The notes under the pieces: model-generated
Database searches by the model: none
What the model was told of the DNA's origin: nothing
The model's input: the letters and a program-made list of their open reading frames with translations, nothing else
Translations under genes and position numbers: made by a program
From: Phycisphaeraceae bacterium
Lineage (GTDB): Bacteria; Planctomycetota; Phycisphaerae; Phycisphaerales; UBA1924
NCBI GenBank assembly: GCA_019636555.1
Contig: JAHBXH010000001.1
Span: 1,956,928-2,020,927 of the forward strand
DNA length: 64,000 bases
Direction: 5' to 3'
Shown: piece after piece, positions 17,056-25,549 of the stretch
Numbering within the stretch: position 1 is the stretch's first letter
Layout: every line of letters starts with the position of its first letter

Positions 17056-18375
17056 TCATCTTGCGCCCGGCGTCAATCTTGCCTTCGCCTGATCGAGCAC
17101 AACCGCCGCGACGATCGCCGCGCCCTTGACGATCTGCGTGTAGCTCTGATCGATATCGAGTACGAGCATCCCGTTGCCGATCATCTGAACCAGGAGCGCC
17201 CCGAGCACCGCGCCGAACGCGCTGCCGCGCCCGCCCGAAAGCGATGCGCCGCCGATCACCGCCGCCGCGATCACATCGAGTTCATATCCCTGACCCGCGC
17301 CCGGTGCCGCGGCACCGTAATAGCCCAGGTACATCGCAGCCGAGAGGCCCGCGAGCGCTCCCATCGCGACGTACACGATGACCTTCACGCCGCCGACCGG
17401 AATGCCCGCGTACTTTGCAGCGATCTCGTTCCCGCCGATCGCAAAGATCCGCCGGCCCAACACGGTCTGGCTCAAGACGAACATGCCCGCAAGCATTGTG
17501 AGCACCATGATCGCCACCGGCACGGGGTAGACGTTCCCCGCCGGCATTTTCATAAAGCCCTTGGTGAAGCTCTCCGGGAAACCGGTGATCGATTGGCCGC
17601 GCGTCAGCACAAAGACGAGCCCGCTCAGCATCGCCATCATGCCAAGCGTGATGATGAACGGGTGGACGCGCAGACCGACGATCATCGACCCGCTCGCGGC
17701 ACCGCAGGCGGCACCCACAAGACAGCAGACGCCAATGCCGACCGGAATCGACATCCACCACGGCGCCCCGCCCGCAGAGGCATCGAGCGAGTTGGCCTCC
17801 GGCCCGAGCACGTGCATCTGTAGCGCTTTGAGCGCGAACGCCCCGACCACCGCGGCAAGCCCGTAAATCGAGCCGACCGAAAGGTCGATCCCCCCGAGGA
17901 TGATGACGGCCGTCATGCCGACGGCCATGACCGCGATGAAGCTGGCCTGGGTTGCGAGCAGCACAAGATTCTGCGTGTTGAGAAACTTGCTCTCGAAGCG
18001 CGAGACCATGAGGACTTGTGAACCCTCGAAGGTTCGGACGCGCGGATTGCTGGCGCTGCGGGCCTCGAGCTTGGCGGATCCTGCGACGATGCGGACATTG
18101 GCTCCGCTCGTGCCCGAATCGCCCAGTGTCGCCCGGACTTCTTTGAGGGGAGCGTCGGTGGGGGAGGTGACGACGAGCACGCCCCCGACCTCTTCAACCG
18201 AGGCTTCGGCCGGAATCGGGATGCGGATGATGTCGCCCGGCTTGCTGCCGCCCTTGATCGTGAGCACCGCCGCCATCAGCAGGATGACGAGAATGAGCCC
18301 GGATTCCTGGGCCTGCAGCAGGCGGCGAAAAAGCGATTTCCGAATCGCCGGATTCTTGTGCGGGGTGGCGGTCAA
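17056..18375 (-). CDS. Sugar ABC transporter permease (RbsC/CUT2 type) with a periplasmic insert
   Basis: The protein has 439 residues, against about 320 for RbsC. The permease core is clear: AVGMTAVIILGGIDLSVGSI, then HPFIITLGMMAMLSGL and GGASLSGGRGSAFGAVLGALL, all hallmarks of the BPD_transp_2 family. The extra length is a polar segment of about 95 residues between TM1 (LILVILLMAAVLTI) and TM2, predicted extracytoplasmic. It is unusual and may contact the binding protein. The start is TTG 18375 with no convincing Shine-Dalgarno, so the N-terminus is uncertain. The gene follows the pseudopilin at 18418 by 42 bases on the same strand. Its likely partners, binding protein (22534) and ATPase (23629), lie on the other strand. 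Confidence 0.88.
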   Translation of the reverse strand: MTATPHKNPAIRKSLFRRLLQAQESGLILVILLMAAVLTIKGGSKPGDIIRIPIPAEASVEEVGGVLVVTSPTDAPLKEVRATLGDSGTSGANVRIVAGSAKLEARSASNPRVRTFEGSQVLMVSRFESKFLNTQNLVLLATQASFIAVMAVGMTAVIILGGIDLSVGSIYGLAAVVGAFALKALQMHVLGPEANSLDASAGGAPWWMSIPVGIGVCCLVGAACGAASGSMIVGLRVHPFIITLGMMAMLSGLVFVLTRGQSITGFPESFTKGFMKMPAGNVYPVPVAIMVLTMLAGMFVLSQTVLGRRIFAIGGNEIAAKYAGIPVGGVKVIVYVAMGALAGLSAAMYLGYYGAAAPGAGQGYELDVIAAAVIGGASLSGGRGSAFGAVLGALLVQMIGNGMLVLDIDQSYTQIVKGAAIVAAVVLDQAKARLTPGAR

Positions 18376-18417
18376 GAGGGGTGAAGCGTAGCAAGTTGGC
18401 GCAGAGAGGACGACAAA

Positions 18418-19479
18418 TCAATCGACGGCTTCGATCCAGTTGCTGCGATAGGAGAGGATCGCGTTGATGTTCCGCGTGGTGTTGGCGGGCTTGTTGAAAG
18501 TCGGCTTGTCGAAGAAGGTGGACTGGATGTTCCCGGTCACGAACTCGCCGTGCCCATCGGAGAACATGAAGTTGCCGCCGTCGCGTCCGTGATTGTCGAC
18601 TTTTCCGTACGTGTCGGTCGAGAGAGCGCCCGCGGCCGCATAGCCGGACGGTGGTGAGCCGGACGGGTTTCCGCTGTTGTAGAACGAGAGTGTGCCGACA
18701 TCCGGGCCGTTGGTTTCGTCGCCCCAGACCGGCACCGACGAAATGACCGTCGGCTCATCCGTCTTCAGTCCGGCATAGTAAAAATAACTAATATTATAAG
18801 AAGCAATTTCGTCAATCTTTGAGGGGATTTTGGGGGTATACGAAGTGTATTGCGGTGGATCTGAAGTATAATATGCTTTGCCACCATCCCAGCCATTCGT
18901 GGAGGTATTGTGATAATAGTACCGACGGTCCTCTCGATCCGCCGGGCAAACCAAGGCGCCGAACCCATCCATGTACTTGCCCAGCACCGGCTGCGTCACT
19001 CTGTCCGAATAATATGGCGATACTTGGGCGAAGATCTTTCGGATGTAGCCGACTCGGGGATCGTTCGCGTCATCTCCCTGCCCCAACTGATTTAAAGTAA
19101 AGAAGCCCGCGAGCCCGCCGTACTTGTGTTGCCGACCCCATCGAGGCTTTATGTGATTGGCATCTTCCTTGTCCATCGCGGCTTCGCTCTCGCCCGAATC
19201 GGCGACGGGAAGCGCCGGGTACCAGCTCTTGTATTCGCCAGCGTACAGCGCCATCGAGGTCGCCATCGACTTGACGTTCGCGAGACACTTCATGTTTCGA
19301 GCAGAGTTGCGGGCCTTGCCCAGCGCCGGAAGCAGAATACCGATCAAGAGTGCGATGATGGCGATCACGACCAGCAACTCGATCAACGTGAAACCGCGCA
19401 CGCCTCCGCGCCGCGACCAACGCAGCCGCTCGGCGTCTCTGGGCGCGTGAAATCTTTCGGGCTGACTGGCGATGTGCAT
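18418..19479 (-). CDS. Prepilin-type N-terminal cleavage/methylation protein (pseudopilin)
   Basis: The protein has 353 residues. A long basic leader ([12 protein letters not shown]) ends in the prepilin motif [19 protein letters not shown]. The rest of the hydrophobic helix matches the first pseudopilin at 15430 through LLPALGKAR. The C-terminal part holds [17 protein letters not shown], close to the H-X9-DG motif of planctomycete prepilin-type proteins but with ten residues between His and DG. ATG 19479 has GAAGGA about 8 bases upstream; the frame is open to 20034 without purpose. It is followed by the ABC permease on the same strand, so pseudopilin and permease probably form an operon. A LacI-like operator lies 64 bases upstream. 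Confidence 0.88.
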   Translation of the reverse strand: MHIASQPERFHAPRDAERLRWSRRGGVRGFTLIELLVVIAIIALLIGILLPALGKARNSARNMKCLANVKSMATSMALYAGEYKSWYPALPVADSGESEAAMDKEDANHIKPRWGRQHKYGGLAGFFTLNQLGQGDDANDPRVGYIRKIFAQVSPYYSDRVTQPVLGKYMDGFGALVCPADREDRRYYYHNTSTNGWDGGKAYYTSDPPQYTSYTPKIPSKIDEIASYNISYFYYAGLKTDEPTVISSVPVWGDETNGPDVGTLSFYNSGNPSGSPPSGYAAAGALSTDTYGKVDNHGRDGGNFMFSDGHGEFVTGNIQSTFFDKPTFNKPANTTRNINAILSYRSNWIEAVD

Positions 19480-19542
19480 CACATGTCCTTCTGGCACTGC
19501 CTGCGGCGGAACAAAGACGCCCGAACGGGCTGCGCTGCCGCG

Positions 19543-19555
19543 TGAAACGCTTCCA
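19543..19555. promoter_or_regulatory. LacI-family-like operator candidate
   Basis: TGAAACGCTTCCA (reverse complement TGGAAGCGTTTCA) is a CG-centred near-palindrome, 64 bases upstream of the minus-strand pseudopilin start at 19479. Confidence 0.45.
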
Positions 19556-19560
19556 AACCA

Positions 19561-19583
19561 TACGACGGAATCCGTCCGTCGTA
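19561..19583. repeat. Perfect 9-bp inverted repeat
   Basis: Arms TACGACGGA and TCCGTCGTA are separated by five bases. It lies just upstream of the pseudopilin-permease operon and next to the operator at 19543. It could be a second regulator site. Confidence 0.45.
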
Positions 19584-19902
19584 TCCCTCCGGATTCGGAA
19601 TCAACCCCCGGGACTCTGCAAACTAGCGGGAATACCGATCGCTTGTCAAGCGCCGCGATACTCGGGCCCGCTCGACCTCGCCAGTTCTCGACGATCGCCC
19701 CATGATTGATTGCAGGGTCCGGTCGCGGTTCAGACGGGGTTCCGGCGCGGTTCTGCCACGGTCGCTTGCATCGCTTCTTCGAGGTGAACTGTCCGCGGAT
19801 GAGCCCTGAGAGATGGTCGCACGCCCGGGCGGTTTTCGGGCCGGACTCGCAACCGTGCCGTGATTCCGAGGAGCTGGGTCTTAACAATTCGACGATCTGG
19901 TG

Positions 19903-19915
19903 TGGAAAGCGCTCC
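19903..19915. promoter_or_regulatory. LacI-family-like operator candidate (weaker)
   Basis: TGGAAAGCGCTCC is centred on GCGC and lies about 255 bases before the dockerin-like gene at 20158. It is the least symmetric of the five sites outside its core. Confidence 0.3.
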
Positions 19916-19999
19916 GCAGTAACACGGACAGGACGTTCGCGTGCGCGCTCGCGGGGAGGTAGCGTCGCGGAAATAGCGAAAACAACAGGATTTGTGAGT

Positions 20000-20015
20000 G
20001 AACACCGCGGTGTTC
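20000..20015. promoter_or_regulatory. Perfect 16-base palindrome upstream of a promoter
   Basis: GAACACCGCGGTGTTC is a full palindrome. It ends 12 bases before an extended -10 at 20027, covering the place where a -35 would be. It is probably a binding site for a dimeric regulator of the gene at 20158. Confidence 0.5.
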
Positions 20016-20026
20016 GGGCTCGTTTG

Positions 20027-20035
20027 TGGTACACT
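20027..20035 (+). promoter_or_regulatory. Extended -10 promoter element
   Basis: TGGTACACT lies about 120 bases upstream of ATG 20158, with the palindrome at 20000-20015 in the -35 position. Confidence 0.4.
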
Positions 20036-20157
20036 TGAAAACGGTGTCAGAAACACTCTGTCCGGGTCTGGGTGGGTGGTTTCTGCGCGTTTGGCTGCCG
20101 CCGGCTACCGGGTCGGTGGGTGGCGATTGGAAAGCTTCTTCGAGGGAGTATCTGCCG

Positions 20158-22359
20158 ATGCGTCAGTGTTTCATTGCCCCCGCCCTGATTCTCGCGGGCG
20201 TTTGCGGTCTTGCGGTTGCTCAACCCCTTGCCATCACCGGCGTCAAAAAGCCCCAGTACGGCAATCCTCGCTGGGTCAACGCCATTCCGACCAATGCGGG
20301 CGACAACAACGTCATCAACTGCGACAAGAACACGCTGGGCGGCGCCACCGTCAACACCGTGACGACGGGAATTGAGTTGGCGATTCCGCTCTCGGCGCTC
20401 GGCAACCCGAGCACGCTGCGCGTGACGGCTTTCATCAACAACCAGGACGGCGGATTCGTTTCCAATCAGTTCAGCGGCGTTCCGCTGGTTGGCACGGTCG
20501 TCGGCGAAGCCGCTCAGCCCGCCAACTTCGGCGAATCGCGCTCGGTCAACCTTCAGACCGATGCCAGGGCCGCGGGCTTGCAGTACTACACCGTGAATCT
20601 CGCCACCGTGGGCACCGCCCCGGTGATCGACGGCACCCGCGACTCTTCGGGTTGGACCACGCGCTTCCAGCAGGGTGCACGCACCGGCTTCGGCGACGCG
20701 GTCGGCGGAACCGTGGATTACGCCGGCGGCTCCGAACTCGACGGCGGATATGTCCGCATCGCCAACGGCAACCTCTACATGTTCTTCACCGGCAACCTCG
20801 AGTCGAACCACAACACGCTCGAAGTGTTCTTCGACACCGGCAGCGCGCAGGGCCAGAATCGCCTGCGCGGCGACAACCCCCCGGCCGGCGGCGACGGCAT
20901 GCACCTCAACCGCATGGGCGACGACGGTTCGGGCAACGGGCTCACCTTCGACACGGGTTTCAACGCCAGTTACTGGGTCGGCCTCAACTGCGGCGATTCG
21001 CCCTTTGCTCTCTATGTCGATTACGCAAAGCTCTCGAATAACGATGGATCCGGTGGCGGTTCCAGCTTCTACTGCGGCTCTTCCGGTGCTGCGAGCAACG
21101 GCGCGCTGACCGGCGGCACCGCGGGAGCACCGGCGATCCTCGCCACGATCAACAACTCCAACGTGCTCGGCGTTCCCGCGTTCTGCCCGCCCGCGGCCGG
21201 CAACCAGAACGTCTCGAATGGCTCGGAGCTGGACTGTGTGTATTCCTACGTGGACAAGACCAACAAGCGCCTCTACCTCCTGACGACCGGCAACGTCCGC
21301 ACCGACTACTCGAAGTACAACATGTTCATCGATGTCGGTGGGTTCATGACTCCGGGCGGAGTGGAGCACGGCCAGAACCGCATCCGGAACGACAACTCGG
21401 GCTTTGACTTCGGTCACCTGAACGGCATGGGAGGCGACGGCGTCAACCCCGTCGGCCTGACGCACGATGCTGATTTCAGCGCGACTTACTTCATCGACTA
21501 CACCAACGGCGACAATGTCAACAACTACTCGCACGCGACCGTGCTCCGCACCAACGGACGTGCGACGGTGTGCGACGCGATCGTTGATTACGGCATGTTC
21601 GACGGCGGTCCGAAACTCGTGGCGGGCGCGAACGGCCAGCTGTACGACGTGATCAAGTACAACGGTCTGCAGGGATATCCCGGCGGCACCACCGAGCCGT
21701 TCATCGGAATCCAGGAGCAAGACGGCACGCGCACCGAACTCGAAGGCAACTTCGCGCCGTACGCAGGTCACAAGTTCATGGTGGATTACATCGTCGCTCC
21801 GTGCGGCGGCGGAAACACCAATGCCCCGAAGCCGGCCGCCGGCATCATCCTCATGCGGATGGATCAGTCGAACCTCGCGGGCGTGACTTCCGCCAACGGC
21901 GGCGCCCCGTTCACCGAGGACGACGTGATCGCGGTGAACACGGGACTCGAGTTTTCCATCGACCTCGCCGAACTCGGCTACGACGGCACCAGCGACATCA
22001 AGCTCGCCGGCTTCATCGAGTCGAGCGGCAACGTGACGAACCAGGTGCTCGGCGATCTGCCCGCTTCCTACGGCACTTCGCCGGGTGCGAACGTCGGCGT
22101 GCCCAATCAGGTGAATTTCGCGAATATTGCCGGCAAGCAGTGGGTGCGGGTCTTCCAGAGCTGCCCCGCCGATCTGAACGGCGACTGGATTGTCGAAGAT
22201 GCGGACTTCGTGATCTTCGCGAACAAGTACAACGAGCTGATTGCCGATTCCCGCTTCGCCCCGGGCGACTTGAACGGCGACGGCTTTGTCGACGATTCGG
22301 ACTTCGTGCTCTTCGTCGCGGCCTACAACGACCTCGTCTGCCCGAACATCATGGAGTAA
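20158..22359 (+). CDS. Large secreted protein with internal repeats and a dockerin-like C-terminal tail
   Basis: The protein has 733 residues. The Sec signal is MRQCFIAPALILAGVCGLAVA. The body shows two pairs of internal repeats. The outer pair is TGIELAIPLSALG... near the N-terminus and TGLEFSIDLAELG... near residue 600. The inner pair centres on GQNRLRGDN...HLNRMGDDG and GQNRIRNDN...HLNGMGGDG. The C-terminus has two EF-hand-like dockerin repeats: a degenerate one (DLNGDWIVEDADFVIFANKY) and a good one (DLNGDGFVDDSDFVLFVAAY), ending soon after CP. Codons are strongly biased to C/G ending, as in well-expressed genes. GAGGGA lies upstream of ATG 20158. The function is unknown; a surface or extracellular structural/binding role is inferred from the tail and the neighbouring sugar genes. 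Confidence 0.85.
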   Translation: MRQCFIAPALILAGVCGLAVAQPLAITGVKKPQYGNPRWVNAIPTNAGDNNVINCDKNTLGGATVNTVTTGIELAIPLSALGNPSTLRVTAFINNQDGGFVSNQFSGVPLVGTVVGEAAQPANFGESRSVNLQTDARAAGLQYYTVNLATVGTAPVIDGTRDSSGWTTRFQQGARTGFGDAVGGTVDYAGGSELDGGYVRIANGNLYMFFTGNLESNHNTLEVFFDTGSAQGQNRLRGDNPPAGGDGMHLNRMGDDGSGNGLTFDTGFNASYWVGLNCGDSPFALYVDYAKLSNNDGSGGGSSFYCGSSGAASNGALTGGTAGAPAILATINNSNVLGVPAFCPPAAGNQNVSNGSELDCVYSYVDKTNKRLYLLTTGNVRTDYSKYNMFIDVGGFMTPGGVEHGQNRIRNDNSGFDFGHLNGMGGDGVNPVGLTHDADFSATYFIDYTNGDNVNNYSHATVLRTNGRATVCDAIVDYGMFDGGPKLVAGANGQLYDVIKYNGLQGYPGGTTEPFIGIQEQDGTRTELEGNFAPYAGHKFMVDYIVAPCGGGNTNAPKPAAGIILMRMDQSNLAGVTSANGGAPFTEDDVIAVNTGLEFSIDLAELGYDGTSDIKLAGFIESSGNVTNQVLGDLPASYGTSPGANVGVPNQVNFANIAGKQWVRVFQSCPADLNGDWIVEDADFVIFANKYNELIADSRFAPGDLNGDGFVDDSDFVLFVAAYNDLVCPNIME

Positions 22360-22394
22360 TCACGATCTGAGGATCGGACACTGAAGAACGAGGG

Positions 22395-22419
22395 GCCCGC
22401 CGAAAGGCGGGCTCTTTTC
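22395..22419 (+). terminator. Rho-independent terminator
   Basis: The stem GCCCGCC / GGCGGGC with GAAA loop is followed by TCTTTTCT, 35 bases after the stop at 22359. Confidence 0.8.
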
Positions 22420-22461
22420 TTTCGCGGCCGGGGAGGCGGTCTCCGCACACGCGCCGGTCTG

Positions 22462-22482
22462 TGATACGATGAAAGCGTTCCA
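22462..22482 (+). promoter_or_regulatory. Promoter element overlapped by a LacI-like operator
   Basis: The possible extended -10 TGATACGAT (22462-22470) runs directly into TGAAAGCGTTCCA (22470-22482), a CG-centred near-palindrome. A repressor bound there would cover the start of transcription of the binding protein-ATPase operon, 50-70 bases before ATG 22534. Confidence 0.45.
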
Positions 22483-22533
22483 ACACACGCTCGCGGCGGC
22501 GAAGTTGCCGCCCGAATTTCAGGGGATAGATTC

Positions 22534-23535
22534 ATGAAAATCGGCCTGCACAGGAAAGGGATGCTCGGAGCGGCGCTCGCACTCTTGACGGGAGCCGGCG
22601 CACTCGCGCTGATGGGCGCGGGCGAAGCCCCCAAGAAGACCTACAGAATCGGCGTCATCGCCAAGAGCCAGAGTAATCCGGTCTTTCAGGCGGCCCGCAC
22701 CGGCGCGCTCGACGCCGGCGAAGAACTCAGCAAAAAGCTCGGCGCCGATGTGAAAGTCGAATGGCGCACCCCGGTCAACGAGGATGCGCAGCAGCAGGCT
22801 CAGTACGTCGAGCAGCTCGCCAGCCAGGGCTTCGACGGTATCGCGATCAGCGCGAGCGACGCGAATGTGCTCACTGCGGCGGTCAACAGCGCGATCGATC
22901 GGGGCGTCGTCGTCATCACCTTCGACAGCGATATCCCCGCGAGCAAGCGTCTGGCCTATTACGGAATCAACGACGAAGAAGCCGGCCGATCGGTGATGCG
23001 CGAGCTGGCGAAGGCGATGAGCGGCAAGGGCGGCAAGATCGCCATCCTCTCCGGGAATCAGAACGCCACCAACCTCAACGCCCGTGTCAAAGGCGTGAAA
23101 GATGAGCTGGCGACCCTGAAGGATCAGGGTTTTACGCTGAAAGACGTGTACTACACCAAGGAGACGGCGAGCGATGCCGCGGCACTGGTGCAGCAGGTGC
23201 AGACCGCCAACCCCGACATCGTCGGCTGGGCGATGGTGGGGGGCTGGCCGCTCTTCACGCAGAACGCGCTCGACGGCGTGTATGAGAAGGCGAAGATCGT
23301 GTCGGTCGATCACCTTCCGGAGCAGTTGAACTACATCAAGAACGGAGAAGTCGCGGCGCTCATCGGGCAGGATTGCTACGGGTGGGGATACGAGAGCGTG
23401 GTCATGCTCGTCGACAAGCTCAATTCCAACAAGAACCCCGACAAAGTGATCAACAACTTCAAGCTGTCGGTGGTGACGAAGGACAACGTGGATCAGTACG
23501 AAGGCCTGTGGAACAAGTGGCTGCGAAAGAAGTAA
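22534..23535 (+). CDS. Periplasmic sugar-binding protein of an ABC importer (RbsB-like)
   Basis: The protein has 333 residues with a Sec signal ending near ALMGAGEA and no lipobox Cys. The Peripla_BP_4 fold is clear: YRIGVIAKSQSNPVFQAARTG, then QLASQGFDGIAISASD, GVVVITFDSDIP, GKIAILSGNQNATNLN and AALIGQDCYGWGYESV. The pattern is that of ribose/galactose/xylose CUT2 binding proteins, so the ligand is probably a monosaccharide. AGGGGA precedes ATG 22534. The ATPase gene follows 93 bases downstream on the same strand. The permease gene at 17056-18375 completes the importer but is on the other strand. A LacI-like operator covers the promoter. Confidence 0.9.
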   Translation: MKIGLHRKGMLGAALALLTGAGALALMGAGEAPKKTYRIGVIAKSQSNPVFQAARTGALDAGEELSKKLGADVKVEWRTPVNEDAQQQAQYVEQLASQGFDGIAISASDANVLTAAVNSAIDRGVVVITFDSDIPASKRLAYYGINDEEAGRSVMRELAKAMSGKGGKIAILSGNQNATNLNARVKGVKDELATLKDQGFTLKDVYYTKETASDAAALVQQVQTANPDIVGWAMVGGWPLFTQNALDGVYEKAKIVSVDHLPEQLNYIKNGEVAALIGQDCYGWGYESVVMLVDKLNSNKNPDKVINNFKLSVVTKDNVDQYEGLWNKWLRKK

Positions 23536-23628
23536 GCGCGTCCGTTTCGTTTTTCGCGTACGATGATTCTTCCGACCGCGCCGACTCTCGGGGCGGTCGG
23601 TTTCTTTCAGGGAAGGAAGCCTGGTCGG

Positions 23629-25233
23629 ATGGATCGTGAGACGCCTGCAGAACAGGAACCGACGACGCTGCTCGTCGCCGAAGGAATCTCGAAGCGATTC
23701 GGGATCACGCAGGCGCTTGATAACGTGAGCGTGTCGTTTCTTCGCGGCGAGGTGCACGCGCTCATGGGCGAGAACGGCGCCGGCAAGAGCACGCTCGGAA
23801 AAGTCATCAGCGGGCTGCACCGCCAGGATAGCGGCACAATTCGAATTCTTGACGCGCATCCCGACAAGATGCGAGAGCTTGTGCCCGGTTCGATCGACGA
23901 CGCGTTCCACGCGGGCGTCCGCATCGTGCACCAGGAACTTGCCCAGTGCCCGAACCTCTCAGTGGCGGAGAACCTGGCGCTGCACGATCTGCCCCGCACG
24001 CGTTTCGGGCTGCTCGATCGACGCGCCATGCTCGAGCGTGCCGCGGCGCTCGTGCACAAGCTCGAGCCCGCGATCGACGTTGCGGCGCCGCTCGGGACGC
24101 TCTCGCCCGGGCGCAGGCAGATCTGCCAGATCGCCTCGGCGCTCGACGATCGATCCGCGAGCGGGGGCAGCGCTCCACGCGTGATCGTGTTCGATGAACC
24201 CACGAGTTCGCTCTCGATCGCCGAGACGGAAAGGCTTCTCGAGATCACGCGTCGGCTGGCCCAAGGCGGCATCACGGTCATCTACGTCAGCCACCGGATG
24301 GGCGAGATCTTCGCGGTGTGCGATCGCGTCAGCGTGCTCCGCGACGGAAAATATGTCGCAACGAGCCGCGTGAAAGACATTGACGAGCCGACGCTGGTCG
24401 AACAGATGATCGGGCGGCGATTGAGCACTCCGACCGGGAAGTTGCCCTCGCTGGCCGCGGAAACCGGGCATGTCGCGGCGCCCGGGAGCGCGATGCTCCG
24501 CGTCTTTAGCCTCTCATCCGAGAAACTGTCGAACATCTCGCTGGAAGTCAGAGAAAGAGAAATCGTGGGGGTCGGGGGGCTGGTCGGGTCCGGGCGCTCC
24601 GAGTTGCTCAACGCGATCTTCGGGCTCGATCACAGTGCGCGCGGCCGAATGGAAGTTGATGGCGAACCAATCTCGGGCGGAGGCCCCCGCGAGGCGATCG
24701 CCGCGGGAATCGGCTATGTCCCCGAAGACCGGCGATTGCAGGGTCTTTTCTTTCTGCTGGGGGTGGGCGAGAACACCGTGATGCCGTTCATGTCGAGGCT
24801 CGCGCGTCTCATCGGGATCCGCGATCGCGGCGGCGAGCGACGGCTCGTTTCGGATCGGTTCGCCGAGTTCCGTGTGAAGGCGGCGAGCGCGGAGTCGTTG
24901 CCCGGCGAGCTGTCGGGCGGTAACCAGCAGAAGCTCCTGATCGCTCGATGGATGGGCAAGAACACCAGGGTTCTGCTGCTCGACGAACCGACGCGCGGGA
25001 TCGATGTCGGCACCAAGGCAGAGATCTATCGGCTTGTGCGCGGCGCCGCCGACGCCGGGGCCGCGGTGCTGCTGGTTTCGAGCGAAATGCCCGAGTTGCT
25101 CGCGCTCTCCGACCGAATCCTAGTCATGAGCGACGGGTGCATTACGGGCGAACTTTCCGGCGAGAAGATGACGCAGTCCAATATTCTCAAGTTGGCTACG
25201 GTCGAGCGGGAAACGGTCGGGGCGGGTGCGTGA
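23629..25233 (+). CDS. Sugar ABC transporter ATP-binding protein (RbsA-like, two ATPase domains)
   Basis: The protein has 534 residues, with two ABC cassettes in tandem as in RbsA/MglA. In the first half, Walker A is GENGAGKST and Walker B is VIVFDEPTSSL; the signature LSPGRRQ departs from the usual LSxGQxQ. In the second half, the Walker A region is degenerate (GLVGSGRSELL), the signature is LSGGNQQKLLIARW and Walker B is VLLLDEPTRGIDVG, the normal asymmetry for this family. ATG 23629 has GGAAGGAAG just upstream. It is in an operon with the binding protein and presumably pairs with the permease at 17056. Monosaccharide import driven by ATP is inferred. Confidence 0.92.
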   Translation: MDRETPAEQEPTTLLVAEGISKRFGITQALDNVSVSFLRGEVHALMGENGAGKSTLGKVISGLHRQDSGTIRILDAHPDKMRELVPGSIDDAFHAGVRIVHQELAQCPNLSVAENLALHDLPRTRFGLLDRRAMLERAAALVHKLEPAIDVAAPLGTLSPGRRQICQIASALDDRSASGGSAPRVIVFDEPTSSLSIAETERLLEITRRLAQGGITVIYVSHRMGEIFAVCDRVSVLRDGKYVATSRVKDIDEPTLVEQMIGRRLSTPTGKLPSLAAETGHVAAPGSAMLRVFSLSSEKLSNISLEVREREIVGVGGLVGSGRSELLNAIFGLDHSARGRMEVDGEPISGGGPREAIAAGIGYVPEDRRLQGLFFLLGVGENTVMPFMSRLARLIGIRDRGGERRLVSDRFAEFRVKAASAESLPGELSGGNQQKLLIARWMGKNTRVLLLDEPTRGIDVGTKAEIYRLVRGAADAGAAVLLVSSEMPELLALSDRILVMSDGCITGELSGEKMTQSNILKLATVERETVGAGA

Positions 25234-25549
25234 GCGATTCGCTCCGGTTCTGGTGACAAGGAAGAGAACGCGGAGAGCGCCGAGGGTGCGGAGTTTCGCG
25301 AAGGAGGAAGAGAGCGAAGCAAGAGTGGAGAATTCGCGAGGATCGAGCAGGATAGAGATTGTGCGATGGGCCGATCGACCGCGCATACATGCGTCAGCGA
25401 AGATCGCAATGATTTGTCGTCAATTCCCTTGACGCCTCAAGCTTTGAGTTGAGCCGCGAGTTTTTCTTTCCAGATCTCTTCTCTGCGCAACTCCGCGATC
25501 TCGGCACCTTCCGCGTTCTCTCTATCTCCCGCGTTGCACCTACCACCGG
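25234..25549. other. Intergenic stretch between convergent units
   Basis: This 316-base gap lies between the ABC ATPase and amylase 3' ends. It is less GC-rich and more irregular than its surroundings, with many AGAG/CTCT runs. No gene and no clear terminator is seen. Confidence 0.4.

Larger units (their letters stand above)
19480..20157. other. Divergent regulatory region of about 680 bases
   Basis: This region separates the pseudopilin-permease operon (minus) from the dockerin-like protein (plus). It holds two LacI-like operators (19543, 19903), a 9-bp inverted repeat (19561-19583), a 16-base perfect palindrome (20000-20015) and an extended -10 (20027). The open frame at 19706-20038 lacks a Shine-Dalgarno and family features, and I do not call it a gene. 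Confidence 0.5.

Noticed and set aside
19706-20038. 110-residue plus-strand frame in the divergent promoter region
   Set aside because: It has no ribosome site and Arg/Ser/Gly-rich shadow content, and it would cover the operators and palindrome.
20047-21771. 574-residue minus-strand open frame opposite the dockerin-like protein
   Set aside because: It has Val/Ala/Arg repeat-like shadow composition and no Shine-Dalgarno; the plus strand has a signal peptide and EF-hand repeats.
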